A DNA stretch of 64,000 bases. Source: Dryomyza anilis (taxonomy: Eukaryota; Arthropoda; Insecta; Diptera; Dryomyzidae). The position numbers and the translations under genes were made by a program. This document shows positions 45,695-55,682 of the stretch, one piece after another. Position 1 is the first letter of the stretch; each line of letters opens with the position of its first letter. The stretch covers positions 8,628,858 through 8,692,857 of the forward strand of contig OX638135.1 of NCBI GenBank assembly GCA_951804985.1, read 5' to 3'. The notes under the pieces were generated by a model, which searched no databases, had not been told where the DNA came from, and worked only from the letters and a program-made list of their open reading frames with translations.

Positions 45695-46273
45695 TATACC
45701 CTACACTAAGAGGGAAAGGGTATATTCAGTTTGGTACGCTGTTTGTTATACCCTACACTAAGAGTGAAAGGGTATATTCAGTTTGGTACGCCGTTTGTAA
45801 CACCCAGAAGGAAGCATCTCCGGTATGGAAAAGTATATATATTCTTGATCAGCATGACCTCCTGAGTCGATTTAGCGATGTCCGTCTGTCCGTCTGTCTG
45901 TCCGTCTGTCTGTTGAAATCCCTACTACTTTTAAAATTGAAGAGCTAGATAAATGAAACTTATATCTTAGATTACTAATATACCTTCGCTGTATGTGCGA
46001 AAATCCATTGTTATAACTTAGATTACTAATATACCTACGCTGTATGTGCGAAAATCCATTGGCGAGATCGGTCCATTGTGACCTATGATCCGACCACTTA
46101 TGTTCAAATACCTCATATAAAATGTACCCACCCATTTGTAAATATGGGTATCAAATGAATGGAAATTCTTCAGCGATTGAAAGTTTTTAGTTATTTTCCG
46201 AATTTGTTTACCCTGGTGACCTATATACCACTTTGAATGGTAACCACACATCTGTGTAGGGTATTTATAGTCG
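45695..46273 (+). mobile_element. DINE-1/mini-me-like element, copy 5, truncated, with a nested start
   Basis: It starts TATACCCTACACTAAGAG at 45695 and the same start recurs at 45747, so the first 52 bp are present twice. The right end is cut within the stem-loop (TATAGTCG then gag sequence). About 50 bp (TTATAACTTAGATTACTAAT region) is also duplicated near 45958-46070. Confidence 0.8.
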
Positions 46274-46946
46274 TTTGTCATTTGTACAGGCTTCAGTTCT
46301 GCCCTTACCACTTCACATCTTTCAATAAAACGGTGAAGGTACGTCCTCAGCGATGATGAGTCTGCACCTGCAAAATCTGGCACCGCATTTTGAACGAATT
46401 TCGCGACTTCACCTTATCCCATGTTGCCCTGTGTTGTCATGTCGTCACTTTCTATTGTATCCTTGTGGTAATATAAGGATGTCTCTTGCGCTGTCTTAAC
46501 CTCCTCGTTCAAATATCTAATACGCGCGTTCAACTCCTGTATTTTGTTGTTCGCTTCCTCCAACGTCGCTCTGATTCCTCTGAAATATTCTTTTCTTTCA
46601 ATAAATTTCTTAATTTTATGCTGTTTCTTCTAACTCTGCTGTACGTTTTAAATAATAATCGTTTAAACGTTTTCTCAACACGATTAGTTGACGTATCTAA
46701 TTCACAATTTTCTGCTAAAACCGATTTAATTTTTAAATTCTGGAAATTTAATAACTCTTCTACTATTTTATCTGCCTCCTCTAATTTAGATAAATGCAGA
46801 ATTCTAGATATATTATCTTTTAACAATGCTGTACTATCTTTATTTAGTATTGTTGGTACAAATTGCGACCATAATTTTTCAACAAATCTGTCCAATTCGC
46901 TAGATTGCTTTTGAATATATGCATTTAATTCATTAGCATCTGCCAT

Positions 46947-48179
46947 TAAATATTTTCAATCAATTTAAAACTTTATATTTGTTTTTTAATTAAAAAATAA
47001 ATTTCATCAAGTTGTAATTGAAAATTTCAATGAAAAAAAAATGTTACCCAAACAACAACGAAATCAATTTTGGCATGCATGAAGTATAACTATAAACTAA
47101 ATATTTTTCTTTTTTTTTAATTTAAATTGAAGTATATTATATTATATTTTATTTTTTTTTTTCAAATCTGTTTTCTATAACTTTGGAAAAATAAAAGTAA
47201 TTATTTTTCCAAATAATATTCCCTGAATTATCGGTAGAAAAAAATATGTGTATATTGGGTTACTCAAGATTGTAAAAAAAATGTTAACATAAAATGATTT
47301 TTTAATATAAATTTTTTGTTATTTTTAAAATCATAACAGCAATCAGTGCTGTGTTCACACGCTTTAAAATTTAATAAAATCATTTTGTTTTTATTTGTTA
47401 TACACTGGAGGTTCCGTAGTTTGGAATCTCAGTATTATTTCAATTATTATATAGTCCTTTTTCTTTTAAGACAATTTGTAAAATTTCGATTTTTTAATAA
47501 AAATATGTTTAAATTAAAATTTAGGTAATCGCTGTTACTATGTAATTATTTTTATAGTACAGAAGACGTTTAAAAGAAATGTCAAGTGTAAATTTATTAT
47601 TTAGAATATTATAAAATATTAAAATTTTGAATATTTCTAAATGTTACTCCTGACTACACATTCGGAAAATATATTGATTTTATTATCACATTTTATTTTT
47701 CATTTAATTTGATATACAAATTAATTCTCTTTATCAACAGCCATCCACGCTGCGAAAAACTGATACGTTTTTAAAATAAATATTTGTTTGATTTTATAGT
47801 GTTATCGTTTTATATTTAATGAAAATTATAATTTGCATAGTATGAATTATTTTATTATACACTAGAGGGTCGGAGTTCGGATTCGCAGTGTGTATTTTCT
47901 TTTATATATTTGATTTTTATATTTTTTATATTATTTAGAATGTTTAAACTTTTTTTATTCATAACTTTAAAAAACTCTCCCTATCTCTATAACAAAAAAA
48001 AACAAAATATAATTAAATCCAGTTTTCAAAGCTCCCTTTTTTTTAAATTAAAACACAAATAATTAAAATTTTTAATCACTTACCATTTTGGTTACTTTTC
48101 CTTCTCGTCCTCCTTCCTTCGTCCTTCTTACCACTCTCGGTCCTTGAGAGGTTGGTACCATCCTACCGGCTGCGCCAAA
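46947..48179 (-). other. Element G leader, copy 2
   Basis: AT-rich leader from the primer-binding site (TGGCGCAGCCGGTAGG, 48176 leftward) to gag. It is longer than in copy 1; 47031-47972 is missing from copy 3. TACACTGGAGG and TACACTAGAGGG motifs recur near 47400 and 47860. No gene is seen. Confidence 0.6.
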
Positions 48180-48780
48180 TGTTGTAATGTTGTAGTTAAT
48201 TTATTTTACATTTATTGAATTATTTTACAATTTAATTAATCAAAAGACACTTTTTAATTTTATTTTAGTACCTCCACTTGAGGTTGGTTAAACTACAATG
48301 TTTTAAATTGCAACGAAAGGTCTTAACAATACCTTCGTTGCAAGCTTTTCTTAAATTCTATTTTCATAATGTTCTAGAGAATTTTCACTTTCACTCAATT
48401 TTGGTGTACGAGACTTTTGAAGAAAGTCCGACTTGCAGTTTTTGGCTGACACCAATTGCGAAATATCAGAATTGTTCGCAAACGCAGCTCTGCTTATTTT
48501 AACGTAGCCCCCTAATCATGCAATGATAAAATCTATTGCAAGAGGTGTGGTCTAAGTAAAGCTTTAGCGCTTTGCCGAATTATCGCAAGCTTTTGTTAAC
48601 TGTGGAAACTAACTTGAAAGAGGTGTGTTCTACGCAAAGCTTAGCGCTTTGCCAAATTATTATTATTGTTGCCAACATAAAGCGTTGGGACAATGCTATG
48701 AACATGTTGCTGTACAACATGAGTTCAACATGATATGAAAAACATGATGCGCTCAACATGTGTACAGCAACATCCAAAAC
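48180..48780 (-). repeat. Element G LTR fragment, copy 2
   Basis: Begins TGTTGTAATGTTGTAG and follows the LTR to CAGCAACATCCAAAAC, then switches to unrelated palindromic repeat DNA, about 60 bp short of the expected end. The copy at 57932-58502 stops at the same base. Confidence 0.8.
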
Positions 48781-48789
48781 ATGTGTACA

Positions 48790-49180
48790 GCAATTTCCAA
48801 AAAATCGCGCGATTTTTTGTAAATAAAATTTCATTCTTCTCTTTAGTGAATAAAACAAAGATATATTTTTATTTTGATATTTTTTGAATATATGCGAAAT
48901 TGAAGCGCGGAAGGCGAAATTTTATTTACAAAAAATCGCGCGATTTTTTCGTTCTTCTTATTAATGAATTTTGATATTTTTAGAATTTATGTGAAAATGA
49001 AGCGCCGCAGGCCAAATATGAATTTCTAAAAAAATCGCGCATGATAACATATTTTTTAGAGGTTTATGTCCGCATAGTAACGCGGACTTAATCAACAAAA
49101 TCGATTGGGTATTATGACCGAATTTTTTTTTTGGGATTATTTCCGCGGATCTCGGCGGATCTGTCCGCGTTCCTATCCTG
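48790..49180. repeat. About 130-bp tandem units with a perfect 20-bp palindrome, set 1
   Basis: Two units, each with AAAAAATCGCGCGATTTTTT (perfect palindrome), TAAATAAAATTTC, GAATAAAACAAAG, TTTTGATATTTTT, and GAAGCGCCGCAGG or a variant. It is followed by a GC-richer tail (TCCGCGGATCTCGGCGGA). Set 2 has three units. Confidence 0.8.
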
Positions 49181-49184
49181 AAAA

Positions 49185-49550
49185 TAACTACAAACTTTAA
49201 ATCACTGAAGAATTCATTTGACACCCATATTTACAAATGGGTAGATGTACCGAATTTCGATTTTTTGGGAACCACAAGTCGTTTCGGCGGAAAAAATTAT
49301 TTTCGTGTATTTGAGCATTATGTCAATATATATTTGACCAACAAAAGTTTACCTAAGCACGTATACAGTAAAATTTATCTGTAGATGTAAATTTTATATG
49401 AGGTATTTGAATATAAGTTTTCGGATCACAGGTCACAATAGATCGATTTCGCCATTTTTTTCGCACATATAGCGTAGGTAGAGAAGTAATCTAAATTATG
49501 AGTTTCATTCATCGAACTCTTCAATTTTTTAAGTAGTAGGATTTTGGATA
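49185..49550 (-). mobile_element. DINE-1/mini-me fragment
   Basis: The body portion of the mini-me family (AAATAACTACAAACTTTAAA ... ACCCATATTTACAAATGGGT) without the ends, core or GTCY run. A sister fragment is at 59095-59430, part of the duplicated block. Confidence 0.7.
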
Positions 49551-50093
49551 ATTTTGGAGCGCATTTGAGGTGAAATTACGCAAACGCTTGAAATTGCGCA
49601 TTTGAGGCCCAGTGAGAACAGGGTATTAAATAAAAATAATGATATTTGTATTTTTATTTGGGCTACTATTTTAGACAATCCGCTTCTTTAAAAATATTTA
49701 CGCTACTTTTCTGGCAACCTTGTCCCTGCTGGAATTCTTCAACATTCAGAAGGGAATTCCCAATAAACATTTTTGTAAAGGTTTGCAGACTCAGATTTCT
49801 TCATAAGCTTCCCAGCAAGACATGCCTTACCGAAACTCCAACACAAAGACAATATTATATATTCTCACTCATACATAAATATATTCAAATACATCCCTGC
49901 AGGATCAATGATGGATATATGACCCGTAATTTTACTAGTAATGAAAACTAATATTTTTTGCGCGTTGGTTTGCCATCATTTTTTATTTGTAGATTATTCA
50001 TTACGTTTGCAACAGCAGCCGCTACAGCAGGAGTTGAAAAAAGAATTTACTTAAATTATAAATATATTTAAGTAAAATTATTGAAATTATATA
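49551..50093. other. No recognised gene
   Basis: Frames on both strands are open for about 100 codons (49646-49951 on the plus strand) but show no motif and are not conserved as frames in the second block. CAACAGCAGCCGCTACAGCAG near 50012 is a short CAG/CCG-type run. Confidence 0.4.
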
Positions 50094-50333
50094 TTGAAAA
50101 GAGTATTTTTATATATTGCTTATTTATCTATTTATATTATAGATATCAAAGTGGAAGGCTCGTCTACATTAAACAAGTGCAGAGAAGAAAGAAAAACAAC
50201 GCAAACAAAATTCATTTTAAAAGAAAATCTGCAAATCAAACATTACATTGAACGCAATAAAAATGAAAACTATATAATTTTGGGTTTTTTGGTTTTATTT
50301 GGTCTAATTGTGGTTAGTATACTATTTATTTAA
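50094..50333 (+). CDS. Small unknown protein with C-terminal membrane segment
   Basis: 79 codons with hydrophilic, charged middle (KCREERKTTQTKF, KHYIERNKNEN) and a C-terminal hydrophobic span (IILGFLVLFGLIVVSILFI) ending at TAA. A pyrimidine-poor but acceptor-like TATTATAG precedes ATATCAAAG at 50143, so the real unit may be a 3' exon beginning there. In the second block the same frame carries a TGA after VEG. No family is recognised; it may be an envelope-like or other mobile-element membrane protein remnant. Confidence 0.3.
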   Translation: MKRVFLYIAYLSIYIIDIKVEGSSTLNKCREERKTTQTKFILKENLQIKHYIERNKNENYIILGFLVLFGLIVVSILFI

Positions 50334-51542
50334 CCGTCAATAACCTCAAAATTAAAACAGTTCATTATTAGAAGGTTTTTTGATGTACTCTTTTGGAAGA
50401 GAGACGAAACCTAATTGACTGAAGCCCAGGTCTTGGCTAAGTTCTATTGAAAGTTTTTGAAGAAACAACAACAAATTGAAAACACAGGCAATGATCATGC
50501 GGACCTTTTCGAACACAGCAAAGTATCCTCATCAGTGATCGCTGTGTGATGCCGGTGTGATAACATCTAATGTTTCGTATATGCACAAGGCGTGGTTGGG
50601 ATTTGAAGTCATGTCGTCAGAAACGATGGGAGTTGGTAGACAAGCACGCTAGGTGTTTGGCTACAGAACCACACAACCGTCACTCGTCTAATTTGCAGTT
50701 TTGTCTATTCTGTTGCAATAACTGTGTTGCAATAACGACGAATGGTGCCGAAGTTCGATAGAACGGAAGCATTTGAGTAACGCATCGGTTTTGCTTTCGA
50801 TGTTGCTGCTATTAATTCGTTTTCTTCTTTTCGCAATCATTCATATTTCAGGCCTATGCTTGTTGTTAGTATAACAACTTTCATAGGAAGCACTGGAATA
50901 GCAATGCATATGTGGAACATCTCTGCTTATCGGTTTATGTAACGTAAAATATTTCGTAAATTTACCAGGAATTCACTTATTCTGTCACTTATTACCAAAA
51001 GAACAGTGACAAACATATATTCAATTGTATCTCATTGTAGATGAGTGAGAAAGAGATAAAAATTCACACGCATACAAAAGTTTCGGTCATTTATGTCCCG
51101 ACGGTCTTAAAAACGTTATAGAAATTTTTACTGAAACTTTCAGTTTTCTTACTACCCAACTAGAACAAAATCCGAAATGTTAACTTTGCGACTATCTTTT
51201 TTCATGGGAACTTAAAGGTTCTTACAAATATTGTTGTTTTCAATATTCGCTCTCTCATTTTTCGATCGCCGCCTGTATTCTGTTCAGGCAGTAATAGTTG
51301 ATATGCCATCTTTATGGTTTTACCATGGTATGGTTTTACCATCGCATGGTTTTACCATAGCATAATATTCTTATGTGTTTTAACCGAAAATAAATATGTT
51401 ATTTAATTAATTTCACAACCATTTCGTAAATGTTTTCAAATCACTTACTTTGTAATTGTTATTATTGTGTGTAAAATACGTACGCTCAGACGTCATATAT
51501 TTAGATAAAAACATATAAGTACGTATAAATAATAATTAAATA
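50334..51542. other. No recognised gene; possible tRNA-derived SINE head on minus strand
   Basis: 50494-51055 is missing from the second block. Inside it, the minus strand at about 50668-50590 reads GTAGCCAAACACCTAGCGTG followed by TTGTCTACCAACTCCC and TTCAAATCCCAACCACGCC, a tRNA-like A-box/anticodon/B-box order. At 51313-51365 the phrase TGGTTTTACCAT repeats three times and can pair with itself. Confidence 0.35.
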
Positions 51543-51684
51543 ATGTCTTTGAAACGTAAACAATCAAATAAAACGCAAAGCGAAGAAATTGTTGATTTAT
51601 TAATATCCAAGAAAATTCGGGGATATATAGTGGGCAATGACTGTCAACATCACATATTTGATAGGGTTGAAAATAATAATACAT
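51543..51684 (+). pseudogene. Small ORF 'MSLKRKQSNK', copy 1 (cut)
   Basis: The frame MSLKRKQSNKTQSEEIVDLL ... IFDRVENNN matches the 60-codon frames at 61275-61457 and 61586-61768 (minus). It is cut at 51684 where gypsy pol sequence begins. The basic N-terminus and later acidic Ser/Asp/Glu coding potential beyond the stop in the other copies recall the start of a DNA-transposon protein, but no family is established. Confidence 0.45.
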
Positions 51685-52676
51685 GTATCCGAAAATAGTT
51701 TGGAAACGAAGTTCGATCCATTGTCTGTTACCAATACTTTGGGTATATTGTGGCGTGTAACTATTTCGTTGAAGAATGCTTTTGCTATGGTGTTGGCTTC
51801 AGCATCGGGTATAGCCACATAGCACATAAATTTAGAAAAATCGTCCTGAAACGTTAAGATGTATTTATTCCCTGAAATGGTTTCAGGCAGAATACCCACA
51901 AGGTCCATGTACACTTTGTCAAAGGGTCTGACTGGCGTATCAGTTAAAACCATTGGCATCTTCGTCAGCCTTGAACTCTTGTTTACCTGGCATTTTGAAC
52001 AATTTTTCACATAATCCTTTATTTGCTTCTGCATACCCTTCCATCGATACTGTTGCCGAATTCTTAAAAATGTGTTTACGCCACCTTGGTGATCACCTAA
52101 CGGTGATTGGTGAAAATCCTTATGTCCTCTCTATGTCCCGAGGTTCAGTTAGAATTATAATATTGTCATTTTCCTTTGTTATCAAATCGTCAGGATGTCT
52201 GATCTTTTAAGTTTGCTATACCCTTTAGGGGCTGATGATCTGTATACATTTTAAATGGTCTTCCCAAAAGATATGCCCTAAAATTGTTTGTTGCCCATAC
52301 AATTGCCAAAAATTCTTTCTCATAGTAGAGTAGCGTGTTTCCGCATCGTTAAGAGACCTACTGGCAAACGCGATCGGACGGTCGCTTCCAACTTCCCCGC
52401 GCCAATTGCTTCATTACTGGCGTCTGTCGTGAGCAAAAATGGTTCGTTAAAATCCGGATACGCTAGTATGGGTGGTGACATAATGGCCCCTTTAAGTTTT
52501 AAAAACGAAATCTGACAATTGTCGTTCCATATAAACTTAACGTCCTTTTTAAGCAAACAGTTTATTGGTAACGAAAATTTCGCCATACCTCCCATAAATT
52601 TTCTGTAATAATTAATTAAGCCTAAAAATGCTTGAACTTCCTTCCTATTTTTCGGAACTGGAATAATTTTTACAGA
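51685..52676 (-). pseudogene. Gypsy-type pol fragment: RT end, RNase H, integrase
   Basis: Read right to left: the end of reverse transcriptase (VPKNRKEVQAFLGLINYYRK), the connection and RNase H start (LAYPDFNEPFLLTTDASNEA), then, after frameshifts near 52420 and 52340, RNase H remains ([12 protein letters not shown]) around 52230. Integrase follows: the finger end (YVKNCSKCQVNKS) and the core (DKVYMDLVGILPE, ILTFQDDFSKF, IPKVLVTDNGSNF) with the first two acidic residues of DDE. The fragment is truncated at both ends and lies between the two composite blocks. Copy type is clear; the exact lineage is not. Confidence 0.85.
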
Positions 52677-52849
52677 CAGGGGCGGATCCAGAAGTATGAG
52701 TTGGGGGGGAGATTGATTTTCTTGCGCCTTTTTCCAATTTTTTCTAAAATGCGCCCAATAATTTATTTTGCACCCTTTTTTATATTTTCTCATCAAATAC
52801 AATGAATAATGAATTATACACAACTGTACTTCTATAAACCAGTTTTTTT
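52677..52849. mobile_element. Possible DNA-transposon end (CAGGGGCGGATCCAG)
   Basis: The pol fragment stops at ACAGACAGGGGCGGATCCAG. CAGGGGCGGATCCAG looks like a hAT-type terminal sequence, followed by 170 bp with no coding content. Only one end is seen, so this is tentative. Confidence 0.3.
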
Positions 52850-52899
52850 TTTTCTTTAAATCAACCGTTTTATGTGCTTAAAAAACAAAAAAAAATATA

Positions 52900-53545
52900 G
52901 GGTGCGGTCGGATCTGTGGTACCCTAGAAAAATCGATATCCGGTGCATCTACATATTTGATCATATAGGTACTCAAATGAAAGGTAATAATGCCACATTT
53001 GTAATTATATGGTTATTTTTATGATCTAATAACCATAGCGATTAGGATTTGTAATTATGTAAAAAATAAAATTAAAATGAAATGCTGATTGTTGAGAGAA
53101 ATATTTAAAATTTTATCAAAATGGCGAACAAAATTTTGAAATGAATAGGTAACGCTGAAACGCTTTTTTAAAATTTTCTAGAAGTGGCCCAACAATTAAT
53201 TATAATATTTCGTTGGGAAGTTATATGGAAGAAGCGCCGCAGCGAATTTTTTTTTATAAAATATTAAATTTTTTAAAACATAAATACAAAAGTGTAAAAT
53301 AGACTCCTGATTAAATTTATTTTCGTTTGGGTACCCACACTTGTAATTATATATTATTCGTGTATAAAATGAACTCAGTAGTTAAAACTAAAAAGGGTCC
53401 TGAGGTTACAGTGGTTATCGGATCATGAACATAATAACATATTAATCGTGAGATCAATATCTTTCATTTCAGTACCTACATGTTCATATAGGTAGGTGTG
53501 TAAGGATTCGATTTATCTGGGGTACCACAAGTCCGACCGCGACCC
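52900..53545. mobile_element. MITE with long terminal inverted repeats, copy 2
   Basis: Same element as 43191-43841. Here the right end (GGTACCACAAGTCCGACCGC) pairs even better with the left end (GCGGTCGGATCTGTGGTACC), showing the ancestral inverted repeat. Confidence 0.7.
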
Positions 53546-55009
53546 AATTTAGTCTGGGGATAGTTTGAAGAAAAAATATTTCACTTCATCCGGTTATCTA
53601 AAATTCAGCCAATTTGTTTGTTTGTTTGTTTGGAGATTTTTTTGGTAGGAGTAACGACTTTTTTTCCATATATATATCAAAAATAATAATTAATTGTGAT
53701 TTTTATAAATATGTATCTAAAATAAAAATTATATTTGAATTTTGAAAGTATTTATCAAAAATAATTATTTTTGACTTTCATAATATTAATCAAACTTTTA
53801 TTTATATTACTCAAATATAATTATTAAAAAATATTTTAAAATTTAACAGTCCTATAATAAAAATAAGACCATACATTAAAAATGTTCATCGAATGTTATC
53901 TAATTGTACCCTTTGTTTTACAGTGCCATAATTTCCTAAAATGACTTTTTACATATAAATATGAAAAAAATTAATTATTTTTGGTCTCTGATTTTAGGAA
54001 GGTGTACATATCTCAGTACCCTTTGGAAACAAAATTCAATTTGTGTATTATATTAAAGGTGATCAATACCGACATCTCGTTGGGAAACTACTTCAGATAT
54101 ACACAATGTATTTTTAATGATTATTTTCACTTAACAAGTCAGCATATTTCGAAAACCAAAAATATTTGAATTTGATTTTTTTTTTATGTATAACATTTGT
54201 ACCAATTGTACCATTTGTACCAATCTTAAGTTTGATATTTAACCTAGTTTTTTGTACCATTTATTCAAGAATTAAAAGATAATAGTTACTTCACCAATTA
54301 TTACATTGGACATACTTAAAAACTATATTTTGAGAATATTTGATTTTTAATTATGAAAAATACACCATAAAACTATGAATTGTCGAACTTTTATCGAACT
54401 TTCAAAAACGGTATTTGGACTTATAGTTTTACAACGAAGATATACAAAAAAATATGTATATTTTTTAAAAACTATAGCGCATTAGTATAGACAATTTAAA
54501 GTCAAATTTAAATTCAAAATCATCTATTTCTATACAAAAATTATAAAAAAGTCTATTTTTTTTAAGTCGAATTATTAAAGTTGTCTAAAAGTGTCTATGG
54601 TTATGCGCCTATAATGTTTAATTTCGATTCCTTGACATAAAATTACTCTTAAAATTATTAGCAATTGAAGACAAATTTAATTTTACAGTTCGTGAATTTA
54701 TTATACATTTCTGACGATAAAACGCACATAGCGCTAATAATAAAAAGAAATATTGAAATTACTTCAATTATACTCGCCCCTGTACGGAATGTATCCACAG
54801 TCTTGCCAGACGTTTGATCTACAATTCCCAAATTTTCAGGGCATTAATTAAAACTTTTTTTTTATTTGATTTACTTTTGATTTTATTATTCTTGATTTTA
54901 ATATTTTTTACATCCTATTCAATTGGTTTTACTTTCTTTATAATTTGTTTATTTTTAATTTCCCTAATTCCTATATTCTGTTCATTATTCGCGTTAAGTT
55001 GTGTATTAT
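53546..55009. other. No gene; AT-rich DNA and gag-distal sequence
   Basis: Copy of 43842-45270. The small membrane-type frame corresponding to 44903-45115 (about 54620-54830) is present as sequence. I see no intact gene. Confidence 0.5.
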
Positions 55010-55682
55010 TATACCCTACACTAAGAGTGAAAGGGTATATTCAGTTTGGTACGCCGTTTGTAACACCCAGAAGGAAGCATCTCCGGTATGGAAAAGTATA
55101 TATATTCTTGATCAGAATGACCTCCTGAGTCGATTTAGCGATGTCCGTCTGTCCGTCTGTCCGTCTGTCTGTCCGTCTGTTGAAATCTCTACTACTTTTA
55201 AAATTGAAGAGCTAGATAAATGAAACTTATAACTTAGATTACTAATATACCTACGCTGTATGTGCGAAAAAATTGTGACCTATGATCCGACCACTTATGT
55301 TTAAATACCTCATATAAAATGTACATATAAAGATCAATTTTCATGTATACGTGCTTAGGTAAACTTTTTTGGTCAAATATATATTGATATCATGCTCAAA
55401 TACATGATAATAATGTTTTCCGACGAAAAGACTTGTGGTTCACAAAAAAAAATCGAAATTCGGTACACCTACCCATTTGTAAATATGGGTATCAAATGAA
55501 TGGAAATTCTTCAGCGATTGAATGTTTGTAGTTATTTTCAGGATTCGTATATCCTGGTGACCTATATATATTTATAGTCGGGTATTTATAGTCGGCTTAG
55601 ACCGACTATAATTTTGATAATCCTAACTATCATAATTACACCTACTTTAAAATTTCCCATGTGATCTAACCTTCCCAACTGG
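55010..55682 (+). mobile_element. DINE-1/mini-me-like element, copy 6
   Basis: Inserted in element G sequence. The uninterrupted relative at 118-150 (TGTGTATTATTATTTAGTTC) gives the empty site. Left flank GTGTATTAT and right flank TTATTATTTAG overlap within the TTA run, so a target duplication of up to 5 bp or none cannot be told apart. Core, GTCY run (55145-55180), stem-loop and CCCAACTGG end are present. Confidence 0.85.

Larger units (their letters stand above)
45116..46946 (-). pseudogene. Element G gag, copy 2, with deletion and mini-me insertion
   Basis: The N-terminus at 46946 (MADANELNAYIQKQS) runs to about 46530, with further pieces to 46280. Zinc-knuckle-like sequence (CSFCKKKGHLRDEC) is at 45435-45659. 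The middle of gag between these is replaced by the mini-me at 45695-46273; comparison with copy 3 shows about 530 bp of gag missing. At 45308-45395 the segment between knuckles is lost and a C-rich tract has expanded. Multiple frameshifts make it non-functional. Confidence 0.75.
43143..51684. repeat. Composite duplicated block, first copy
   Basis: This block is repeated in the same orientation at about 52850-61440. Contents in order: long-TIR MITE, AT-rich DNA, a small membrane-type frame, element G gag and leader, a truncated LTR, palindrome-bearing tandem repeats, a mini-me fragment, unassigned DNA with a second small membrane-type frame, and the first codons of a small ORF (MSLKRKQ). Both copies share the same breakpoints, for example LTR to palindromic repeats, so the mosaic existed before duplication. 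They differ by many substitutions and by several large indels. Confidence 0.8.

Noticed and set aside
48278..48502. A 74-codon frame beginning MRLVKLQ that recurs at 7048, 37310 and 58002 and opposite 31882
   Set aside because: It lies inside LTR copies and recurs only because the LTR does.
50570..50761. A 63-codon Cys-rich frame
   Set aside because: It overlaps a possible SINE head, has no motif and is absent from the sister block.
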